DNA from: Bacteroidaceae bacterium
GTDB lineage: Bacteria; Bacteroidota; Bacteroidia; Bacteroidales; Bacteroidaceae
Direction of reading: 5' to 3'
DNA length: 38,733 bases
Assembly: GCA_017420875.1 (NCBI GenBank)
Contig: JAFQNW010000152.1
Coordinates: 1 to 38,733, forward strand
A program made the translations under genes and the position numbers. Of the stretch, positions 1-6,233 are shown piece after piece; positions within the stretch are counted from its first letter, which is position 1; every line of letters begins with the position of its first letter. The notes beneath the pieces were generated by a model that saw only the letters and a list, made by a program, of their open reading frames with translations, made no database searches and was not told the DNA's origin.

Positions 1-94
1 AATATATATATTATTAATTAACTTAATAATGTTAATAAAATCCCGATAGGGGAGGAAATTAACTGAAATACTGAAATATTGAAATGGTCAGGTC

Positions 95-125
95 TTTGAT
101 TTGTTCGGAAAAATTATTAGCTTTG
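95..125 (+). promoter_or_regulatory. Bacteroides-type promoter for the small membrane protein pair
   Basis: A TTTG at 95-98 is followed, after exactly 19 bases, by TAGCTTTG at 118-125. This matches the Bacteroides consensus TTTG-N19-21-TAnnTTTG. Transcription would begin near 130, which excludes a TTG codon at 101 as the start and supports the ATG at 155. Confidence 0.7.
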
Positions 126-154
126 TGAAGAATAATGATTTATACATTGGACAT

Positions 155-313
155 ATGAAAGCAAAAACTTATGCAATCATTCTTTTGGCCTTGTTTTCTT
201 TGGCTTTTACCATCTGGTGTTTGGTGGATGGTATTTATTATCTGGCTTTGCTGGGCTTGTTCATTTTTGCATGTCAGGTCTATAATTATGTATCAATCAA
301 AAAAAGGGGGTAA
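155..313 (+). CDS. Small two-helix membrane protein, unknown function
   Basis: A 52-residue protein with two hydrophobic stretches, at about residues 5-23 and 27-43, and a basic tail ending KKRG. It is probably an inner-membrane hairpin protein. The frame is open from a TTG at 101, but that codon lies upstream of the predicted transcription start, so the ATG at 155 is chosen. The next gene starts two bases after the stop, so the two are probably translated together. I do not recognise a family. The coding call rests on the promoter upstream, the tight pairing with a similar protein and the terminator behind the pair. Confidence 0.6.
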   Translation: MKAKTYAIILLALFSLAFTIWCLVDGIYYLALLGLFIFACQVYNYVSIKKRG

Positions 314-315
314 AC

Positions 316-495
316 ATGGCTTTGAAGAATCCAACCGTTCAAGTGGTAATATGTATAATAGTTTGTGCTCTCAACATCATGCTGATGGCTCTCGCCATTA
401 GAGAAAAAGAATGGGTACTGGCTGTTTTGGCTTTGGCATCGTTTATCAGTAATATCTTGTTGATAGAGATTTTCCGGAAGAAAAACAAACAATAA
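316..495 (+). CDS. Small two-helix membrane protein, unknown function
   Basis: A 59-residue protein starting ATG at 316 and ending TAA at 493-495. It has two hydrophobic segments, about residues 8-28 and 33-52, joined by a short charged loop (REKEW), and a basic C-terminus (FRKKNKQ). It follows the previous small gene by two bases and is closed by a strong terminator. Together they look like a two-gene operon encoding a pair of membrane hairpins. Toxin, accessory subunit and stress peptide are all possible, and nothing in the sequence decides between them. Confidence 0.6.
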   Translation: MALKNPTVQVVICIIVCALNIMLMALAIREKEWVLAVLALASFISNILLIEIFRKKNKQ

Positions 496-496
496 A

Positions 497-525
497 AAAG
501 GGTGTGTAAAAGTACACACCCTTTT
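497..525. terminator. Bidirectional terminator
   Basis: A 9-bp perfect stem (GGGTGTGTA at 500-508, TACACACCC at 513-521) with a 4-base loop, flanked by an A run on the left and a T run on the right. It can end both the small membrane protein operon and the convergent ferritin gene. Confidence 0.85.
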
Positions 526-543
526 ATTATTTATCTTGTTAAC

Positions 544-1068
544 TTATTCAGCAGCAGTAGCCAATGGCGAAGGAGTGTTGTACACACGTGCAGCCAATTC
601 CTTGTCCAGCATATACATGCCATACTTGTTGTCTTCCACAGCTTCTACGGCAGCAATCATGTCGCGAGCCGATTCTTCCTCTTCTACTTGTTCGTCGATG
701 AACCATACCAGGCGGTTGATGGATGCGAAATCGCGGTCTTCGTTGGCAATGAAAGCCAGGTTGTTGATAAGCGAAGTCACCTTCTTTTCGTGTTCAAGAG
801 TTTGCTTGTACATGTCGAGCACGCTGTCCCATGTTGCCGGAACTTCTTCGATAGGAAGCAAAGTAACCTTGGCATCGCGTGAATTCAGATAGTTCATGAA
901 GATGCGTGCATGATCTTGTTCTTCCTGGAATTGTACGAAAAACCAGTTTGCCACACCTTTGTAACCTTTGTTTTCAGCATCGAGTGACATAGCCAAATAA
1001 AGATAAGCCGACCACAATTCGGCGTTAATCTGTGCATTGATAGCATCGTGTAATTTTTGACTTAACAT
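544..1068 (-). CDS. ftnA: Non-haem ferritin
   Basis: A 174-residue cytoplasmic iron-storage protein of the bacterial ferritin (FtnA) family, forming 24-subunit shells that oxidise Fe(II) and store a ferric core. The ferroxidase ligands are visible and fall at the E. coli FtnA positions: E17, E50, H53, E94, Q127 and E130. No haem-binding methionine as in bacterioferritin is evident. The start is well fixed by an AGGAGG ribosome-binding site seven bases upstream, which is unusual in this phylum. A TATATTTG -7 box lies about 40 bases upstream. The gene is monocistronic and convergent with the small membrane protein pair. Together with rubrerythrin and AhpCF nearby it is part of the iron and peroxide defence of an anaerobe. 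Confidence 0.95.
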   Translation of the reverse strand: MLSQKLHDAINAQINAELWSAYLYLAMSLDAENKGYKGVANWFFVQFQEEQDHARIFMNYLNSRDAKVTLLPIEEVPATWDSVLDMYKQTLEHEKKVTSLINNLAFIANEDRDFASINRLVWFIDEQVEEEESARDMIAAVEAVEDNKYGMYMLDKELAARVYNTPSPLATAAE

Positions 1069-1075
1069 ATTACGT

Positions 1076-1083
1076 TCCTCCTT
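1076..1083 (-). promoter_or_regulatory. Strong Shine-Dalgarno site of ftnA
   Basis: Read on the minus strand this is AAGGAGGA, seven bases before the ferritin ATG. Most genes in this window lack such a site, so it suggests efficient translation and fixes the start. Confidence 0.7.
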
Positions 1084-1107
1084 TTAGTTAGTTATTAATC
1101 TTTTACA

Positions 1108-1115
1108 CAAATATA
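1108..1115 (-). promoter_or_regulatory. Promoter -7 box for ftnA
   Basis: Minus-strand TATATTTG, matching TAnnTTTG, 40 bases before the ferritin start. No clear -33 TTTG is seen. Confidence 0.5.
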
Positions 1116-1232
1116 AGAAAATAAATCAGGTTTGTCCTTTTTTTATTGATAGAAAATAACAATGGGTTGATAAACATTTTCTATGATATCCACGTTATTC
1201 GTTCATATTTTAATTTTAAACCCATTAGGACA

Positions 1233-1715
1233 ATGAAAAAATTAATGATGTTGGTCGCAGTTGTTGCGGCTTTTGCTTCTTGCCAGTCAAACAAGAAGAA
1301 TGTAGAAACGATGGATGATAGCATGGCTCCTGTAGCATCACCGTTTGTAGAAGTGGACGAAGAAATCTTTACCGGTACATTGCCTGCTGCCGATGGCCCG
1401 GGCGTGGATTATGTATTGACCTTAGGTGCAGCTACGGATGGTACAGACACCATCTACACACTCGATATGACCTATCTGGATGCAAACGGCCCAGGAAAGC
1501 ATCAGACTTTCAAGACTCATGGCAAACAACAAAAGGTGCAGAAAGTGGTGAAGAACCAACCTAAAAAAGCTGTAAAGCTTACTCCGAGCACAGGCGACCA
1601 ACCGATGTATTTCTTGATTGTGAACGATACAACCTTGCGTTTGATCAACGACTCCACACTAGAAGAAACCATCGAACAATCTGTTTACGACATTACCAAG
1701 GTCAAAAATAAATAG
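1233..1715 (+). CDS. NlpE-like N-terminal domain lipoprotein
   Basis: A 160-residue secreted lipoprotein. A signal sequence ends in a lipobox with the lipidated cysteine at residue 17 (AFASC). The mature part contains a FTGTLPAADGPGVDYVLTL segment that resembles the N-terminal barrel of NlpE, an envelope stress and copper-sensing lipoprotein. The CxxC pair seen in E. coli NlpE is absent, replaced by AADGP, so metal or redox sensing by those cysteines is not expected. The frame is open from 1146, but the ATG at 1233 directly precedes a proper signal peptide and is the likely start. A terminator follows. The exact role is unknown. Confidence 0.75.
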   Translation: MKKLMMLVAVVAAFASCQSNKKNVETMDDSMAPVASPFVEVDEEIFTGTLPAADGPGVDYVLTLGAATDGTDTIYTLDMTYLDANGPGKHQTFKTHGKQQKVQKVVKNQPKKAVKLTPSTGDQPMYFLIVNDTTLRLINDSTLEETIEQSVYDITKVKNK

Positions 1716-1749
1716 GTATCTGTTTTTTAAGGAAGAATAGTACTTAAGT

Positions 1750-1788
1750 GTGTCATTCTGAGTGAAAGTTCAGGATGACACTTTTTTT
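1750..1788 (+). terminator. Terminator of the NlpE-like gene
   Basis: A 12-bp stem (1750-1761 with 1770-1781) containing one G-T pair, an 8-base loop and a following run of seven T. Confidence 0.8.
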
Positions 1789-1796
1789 GATGAAGT

Positions 1797-1824
1797 TTCT
1801 TCATTCATCATTCTTCGTTCTTCA
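1797..1824. repeat. Heptad tandem repeat, four units
   Basis: Four in-register 7-mers of consensus TTCTTCA (TTCTTCA, TTCATCA, TTCTTCG, TTCTTCA). Bases 1797-1825 are the reverse complement, with one mismatch, of 34907-34935. The array overlaps the expected -33 region of the promoter at 1837. Confidence 0.75.
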
Positions 1825-1836
1825 TTTTTTTATCCC

Positions 1837-1844
1837 TATCTTTG
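1837..1844 (+). promoter_or_regulatory. Promoter -7 box for the radical SAM gene
   Basis: TATCTTTG with a partial -33 match (TTCG, 1814-1817) 19 bases upstream, inside the heptad array. A TTG at 1842 that could start the frame lies inside this box, so translation must begin at the ATG at 1866. Confidence 0.65.
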
Positions 1845-1865
1845 TGTCCAAACAAACAAATATCT

Positions 1866-2642
1866 ATGTCAACAGTTATCTATCCTTCACCTATATTTGG
1901 CCCGGTGCATAGTCGCCGGTTGGGTGTGTCATTGGGAATCAACCTGCTTCCTGCCGATGGCAAGTTTTGTACATTCGATTGCATTTATTGCGAGTGTGGT
2001 TTCAATGCCGATCATCGTCCTCATCAGAAACTTCCCACCAGAGAAGAAGTACGCCAAGCTTTGGAAGCACGTCTGTTGGATATGCAACAAAACGGCCCGA
2101 AGCCCGATGTGCTGACCTTTGCCGGAAATGGTGAACCCACTGCCCATCCTCAATTTGCAGCCATCATGGATGATACACTGGCCTTGCGTGACAAGTATTT
2201 TCCCCAAGCCAAAGTGAGTGTGCTGAGCAACTCTACTTTCATCCATAAGCCCGAAGTGTTTGAAGCATTGAACAAGGTGGACAACAACATCCTGAAGCTC
2301 GATACCATCCACGCCGATTATATAAATAAGGTAGACAGGCCAACGGGTCATTACGATGTGCAGAAAGTCATCGAGTGTATGAAAGCTTTCCAAGGAAACC
2401 TCATTGTACAGACACTATTCATGAAAGGTACTTACGAAGGAGAGGATGTAGACAACACTTCGGATGTATATGTGTTGCCTTGGTTGGAAGTAGTGAAGAA
2501 GATAGCTCCCAAGCAAGTGATGATTTATACCATCGACCGTGAAACACCGGCTCCCGACTTGTTGAAGGCCACTCACGAAGAACTTGACCGCATCGGTGAG
2601 TTAGTACGCCAGGCAGGCATTCCTTGTTCGGTTTCTTATTGA
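1866..2642 (+). CDS. Radical SAM protein
   Basis: A 258-residue cytoplasmic enzyme with the radical S-adenosylmethionine cluster motif CxxxCxxC at residues C35, C39 and C42, plus C44 beside it (CTFDCIYCEC). The cysteines bind a [4Fe-4S] cluster that splits SAM to a 5'-deoxyadenosyl radical. The GNGEPT motif typical of these barrels follows at about residue 85. It resembles small single-domain radical SAM proteins of the family that opens with an FGPVHSRRLGVSLGIN-like segment, whose substrates are mostly unknown. The start was moved to the ATG at 1866 because the promoter -7 box covers the upstream TTG. It lies 50 bases before the MscS gene and may be cotranscribed with it. Confidence 0.85.
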   Translation: MSTVIYPSPIFGPVHSRRLGVSLGINLLPADGKFCTFDCIYCECGFNADHRPHQKLPTREEVRQALEARLLDMQQNGPKPDVLTFAGNGEPTAHPQFAAIMDDTLALRDKYFPQAKVSVLSNSTFIHKPEVFEALNKVDNNILKLDTIHADYINKVDRPTGHYDVQKVIECMKAFQGNLIVQTLFMKGTYEGEDVDNTSDVYVLPWLEVVKKIAPKQVMIYTIDRETPAPDLLKATHEELDRIGELVRQAGIPCSVSY

Positions 2643-2692
2643 TTGCATCAAACAACCTTTCCTTTTGTTTGTTTCTGAAAAAAACAGAAACG

Positions 2693-3736
2693 ATGACAAA
2701 CAAGAGGAATTGGTTAAGTGACTTCATGACCAACCGATGGAAAATGCATCCCGTGTTGGTTCATGTTTTGATAAAAAGAAAAGTATTCAACTACCTTTGG
2801 TATGCCCTTCCGGGTATCTTGGTTTATTATCTGTTGCCTTGGTTGGCCACTTTCGAAAGCAAAGTGATGCAAGACATCACTGCCCGCTTGTGTGTGGCTT
2901 ATGTCATTGGGTGTATATTGCTGGCTCTTAATGCAATGTTGTTGGTATTACTCGATGTTTACAATACCAAGGACAAGCAGCGTAGTCGTCCCATGAAAGG
3001 CTTGGTACAGGTCTTTCAGGTTTTGCTCTTTTTTGTAGGTAGCATTATTTTGGTTTCTGTATTGATCAATAAATCTCCCACTACCTTATTTGCAGGATTA
3101 GGAGCCTCAGCAGCTGTATTGATGTTGGTATTCAAGGATAGCATTCTGGGATTCGTGGCAGGTGTTCAGCTCTCGGCCAACGATATGGTACGTTTAGGCG
3201 ACTGGATTCAGTTATCTGATGGATCGGCCAATGGCATTGTGAAGGAAATTACTTTGAACACTGTGAAAATTCAGAATTGGGACAACACCATCTCTACTGT
3301 TCCTCCTTATACACTGGTAAACATCACATTCAAGAATTGGCGGGGCATGCAGGAGAGTGGTGGTCGGAGGGTGGACAAATGCATCATGCTGGATATGGAT
3401 ACCTTGAAGTTTTGTTCGGCAGAAATGGTGAGTCGTATCCGTAAGGAAATACCTCTGCTAAAGGATATAGGACCCGTCGATGGTTTGATGCCCACCAATG
3501 CCCGTCTTTATCGGACATACATAGAACGATATCTAGACTCGCATCCTCAAGTGAACAAAGAACTCGATTTGATAGTTAAGTTGAAAGAACCCACTCAGTT
3601 TGGGCTTCCTGTGGAGGTGTATTTCTTTTTGACGGACAAAGTTTGGAAAGAGTACGAACAAATCCAGTCGGACATCTTCGACCATCTGTTGGTTATCGTG
3701 AAGGAATTCGATTTGAAGTTATATCAGTATTCATAA
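2693..3736 (+). CDS. MscS-family mechanosensitive channel
   Basis: A 347-residue inner-membrane protein. Four hydrophobic helices cover roughly residues 30-50, 65-90, 105-130 and 135-160. The last carries the glycine/alanine-rich pore helix and leads into the MscS beta domain (FKDSILGFVAGVQLSANDM, then RLGDWIQL). The length and the SANDMVRLGDWI segment point to the YbdG/YnaI-like small-conductance branch, which opens under hypo-osmotic membrane tension. The frame runs back to 2624 and would overlap the previous gene. The ATG at 2693 is preferred because it begins the hydrophilic N-terminus (MTNKRN). It is followed by a bidirectional terminator. Confidence 0.9.
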   Translation: MTNKRNWLSDFMTNRWKMHPVLVHVLIKRKVFNYLWYALPGILVYYLLPWLATFESKVMQDITARLCVAYVIGCILLALNAMLLVLLDVYNTKDKQRSRPMKGLVQVFQVLLFFVGSIILVSVLINKSPTTLFAGLGASAAVLMLVFKDSILGFVAGVQLSANDMVRLGDWIQLSDGSANGIVKEITLNTVKIQNWDNTISTVPPYTLVNITFKNWRGMQESGGRRVDKCIMLDMDTLKFCSAEMVSRIRKEIPLLKDIGPVDGLMPTNARLYRTYIERYLDSHPQVNKELDLIVKLKEPTQFGLPVEVYFFLTDKVWKEYEQIQSDIFDHLLVIVKEFDLKLYQYS

Positions 3737-3769
3737 AAAAGGTGGGTGTTTTTTACGCACCCACCTTTT
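3737..3769. terminator. Bidirectional terminator
   Basis: GGTGGGTG (3741-3748) pairs with CACCCACC (3758-3765), with A and T runs extending the stem on each side. It separates the convergent MscS and SulP genes. Confidence 0.85.
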
Positions 3770-3772
3770 AAT

Positions 3773-5461
3773 TTATTTTTCAACAATACTCTTGGCTCTT
3801 TCCAGGGCAATGTTGATGTTAGGACAAATGTTTTCTTCACCTAACAATTCATAGAATCCTGATTTTTCAAGAACCTTATGAACTTTTTCGTTGACACCAG
3901 AGAGTACAATCTGGATGTTGTCTTTCTGGCTCATTTCGCACAAGTTAGTCAGGTTGTGAATACCGGTTGAGTCGATGAACGGAACTTTACGCATACGCAC
4001 GATGCGTACAATCGGACGTTCATGGTCTTGTAATTGCGACATCAAATCCTCGAACTTTGTTGCGATGCCAAAGAAATAAGGACCATTGATTTCGTACACT
4101 TCTACATGTTCCGGAACGATGAGGTGTTCTTCGTGAACTTCCAAATCCGATTCCATGTTTGGATCGATTTCGTTCTTGATGACAGAGATTTCGGTTGTTT
4201 CCATTACACGACGCATGAACAATACACAAGCAATGACCAATCCCCATTCGATGGCAATGGTCAAGTCGAAGATAACGGTCAGGAAGAATGTAATCAACAA
4301 AACAGTTACATCCGACTTAGGATTTTTCAACAAAGCCTTGAAAGTTCGCCAGCCACTCATGTTGTACGATACAATAACCAGCACACCTGCCAAGCAAGCC
4401 ATCGGAATGTATTGTGCCAATGGCATTAGGAGCAAGAGGATAAGTAGCAATACTGCAGCATGGATAATACCCGCTATAGGAGTCTTACCCCCGTTGTTGA
4501 TGTTGGTCATGGTACGGGCAATTGCACCGGTTGCAGGAATACCACCAAAGATAGGAGTCACTACATTGGCTATACCTTGGGCAATCAGTTCGGTGTTTGA
4601 GTCGTGCTTATCGCCAATCACACCATCGGCTACAGCTGCAGAGAGCAAAGATTCGATAGCACCCAATACAGCAATGGTAATGGCCACAGGGAAAAGATTC
4701 TTAATAGCTTCCCAGTTAAGCTCAGGCACTACAGCATCCGGAAGTTGTGACTGAATAGTGAAACGGTCGCCAATGGTGTCGATGCAAGTGATGCCACCAT
4801 ACATCTTCATCAAATAAACCACAATGGTCACCAAAACAATGGCTACCAGTGATCCTGGGATTTTCTTTGAAAACTTAGGAGTGATGGCAATGATGAATAC
4901 ACTGGCAAAACTAACGATGGCATTCCACCAGTTCACCGTATCAAAGTGCTTGAAATAGAGCAGCCATTTGCCGATGAAGTCACCCGGCACCTTCTCGCCA
5001 TTGAACTGAAGGCCGAAGATGTCAGCAATCTGAGTGGTGAAAATGGTCAAGGCAATCCCACTGGTAAACCCTACGATGATAGGATAAGGAATAAACTTAA
5101 TGACGGCACCCAACTTGAATACTCCTAATAAAATAAGAAGTACACCTGCCAAGAGAGTGGCTATGGTCAATCCACCGATGCCATAATCCTGAATGATGCC
5201 ATAGATGATGACGATAAACGCACCCGTAGGACCGCCAATTTGTACCTTGCTTCCGCCCAACAAAGAAATGATGAAACCTGCCACGATGGCTGTGATGATA
5301 CCTTTTTCCGGCGAAACACCCGAAGCGATACCAAACGCAATGGCCAGAGGAAGGGCAACAATACCCACGATGATACCGGCCATGAGGTCGGACATGAAAT
5401 TCTCCTTGGAGTAATTCTTCAATGTACTAAGGAGCTTTGGTTTGAATTCAAAAGCTTTCAT
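3773..5461 (-). CDS. SulP-family anion transporter with STAS domain
   Basis: A 562-residue inner-membrane transporter of the SLC26/SulP family. About 430 residues of hydrophobic helices include the conserved early segment GIVALPLAIAFGIASGVSP and GGSKVQIGGPTGAF. After this comes a cytoplasmic STAS domain, about residues 445-562, with the DSTG loop. The family carries sulfate, bicarbonate or other anions, usually as symport or exchange. The sequence does not fix the substrate, and no sulfate-assimilation genes are nearby. It has its own promoter and is divergent from rubrerythrin. Length is normal for the family. Confidence 0.92.
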   Translation of the reverse strand: MKAFEFKPKLLSTLKNYSKENFMSDLMAGIIVGIVALPLAIAFGIASGVSPEKGIITAIVAGFIISLLGGSKVQIGGPTGAFIVIIYGIIQDYGIGGLTIATLLAGVLLILLGVFKLGAVIKFIPYPIIVGFTSGIALTIFTTQIADIFGLQFNGEKVPGDFIGKWLLYFKHFDTVNWWNAIVSFASVFIIAITPKFSKKIPGSLVAIVLVTIVVYLMKMYGGITCIDTIGDRFTIQSQLPDAVVPELNWEAIKNLFPVAITIAVLGAIESLLSAAVADGVIGDKHDSNTELIAQGIANVVTPIFGGIPATGAIARTMTNINNGGKTPIAGIIHAAVLLLILLLLMPLAQYIPMACLAGVLVIVSYNMSGWRTFKALLKNPKSDVTVLLITFFLTVIFDLTIAIEWGLVIACVLFMRRVMETTEISVIKNEIDPNMESDLEVHEEHLIVPEHVEVYEINGPYFFGIATKFEDLMSQLQDHERPIVRIVRMRKVPFIDSTGIHNLTNLCEMSQKDNIQIVLSGVNEKVHKVLEKSGFYELLGEENICPNINIALERAKSIVEK

Positions 5462-5497
5462 TGTTTGCTTTTCTTTATGTTATGATTAAACTGAGTG

Positions 5498-5505
5498 CAA
5501 AATTA
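5498..5505 (-). promoter_or_regulatory. Promoter -7 box for the SulP gene
   Basis: Minus-strand TAATTTTG, matching TAnnTTTG, 37 bases upstream of the SulP start. Confidence 0.5.
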
Positions 5506-5560
5506 GCTAAAAAATATATTTTGAAATATAGAATAGATTTCTTTTTCAGAAGAATATTTT

Positions 5561-5568
5561 TATCTTTG
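5561..5568 (+). promoter_or_regulatory. Promoter -7 box for rubrerythrin
   Basis: TATCTTTG with TTTC 19 bases upstream (5538-5541) as a partial -33. It lies 31 bases before the rubrerythrin ATG. Confidence 0.6.
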
Positions 5569-5599
5569 TCAAATCATTAAACAAATAACATTAACAATT

Positions 5600-6178
5600 A
5601 TGGAAAAGAGCATAAAAGGTACAAGAACAGAAAAGAACTTGTTGACTTCATTTGCAGGTGAATCACAAGCCAGAATGCGTTATACTTATTTTGCTAGCAC
5701 AGCAAAGAAAGAAGGATATGAACAGATTGCAGCTATTTTTACTGAAACAGCTGATCAGGAAAAGGAACACGCTAAGCGTATGTTTAAATGGTTGGAAGGT
5801 GGAATGGTAGAAATCACAGCTTCTTATCCGGCAGGTGTTATCGGTACAACGGCCGAAAACTTGAAGGCAGCTGCTGCCGGTGAAAACGAAGAATGGACAG
5901 CCGACTATCCTCATTTCGCAGATGTAGCCGATGAAGAAGGTTTCCCAGCTATCGCTATCATGTATCGAAATATTGCCATTGCAGAAAAAGGTCACGAAGA
6001 AAGATATTTGGCTTTATTAAATAATATCGAAAACGGTACAGTATTCAAGAAGGAAGAAGAAACTATATGGCAATGCCGCAATTGTGGTTATATTCATGTA
6101 GGAACAGAAGCTCCTGAAGTATGTCCGGCATGTATTCATCCACAGGCTCACTTCGAAGTGAAGAAGAACAATTATTAA
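5600..6178 (+). CDS. rbr: Rubrerythrin
   Basis: A 192-residue cytoplasmic peroxidase of anaerobes that reduces hydrogen peroxide to water. The N-terminal four-helix ferritin-like domain carries di-iron ligands including E21 and the E54-xx-H57 motif, with a second ExxH-type set near residues 130-135 (EKGHEE). The C-terminal rubredoxin domain has its iron ligands at C159, C162, C175 and C178. Length and domain order are those of classical rubrerythrin. It is monocistronic, with a clear promoter and a strong bidirectional terminator. Confidence 0.96.
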   Translation: MEKSIKGTRTEKNLLTSFAGESQARMRYTYFASTAKKEGYEQIAAIFTETADQEKEHAKRMFKWLEGGMVEITASYPAGVIGTTAENLKAAAAGENEEWTADYPHFADVADEEGFPAIAIMYRNIAIAEKGHEERYLALLNNIENGTVFKKEEETIWQCRNCGYIHVGTEAPEVCPACIHPQAHFEVKKNNY

Positions 6179-6192
6179 TGAATTCAGGTAAA

Positions 6193-6229
6193 AATAAAAG
6201 AGGGTGTCAAAAAAACACCCTCTTTTATT
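6193..6229. terminator. Bidirectional terminator
   Basis: A 15-bp perfect stem (6193-6207 with 6215-6229) with a 7-base loop. It ends rubrerythrin on the plus strand and the five-gene mannose operon on the minus strand. Confidence 0.88.
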
Positions 6230-6233
6230 TTTA

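Noticed and set aside
4155..4754. A 199-codon plus-strand open frame inside the SulP gene
   Set aside because: Antisense shadow of a conserved transporter with correct length and STAS domain.
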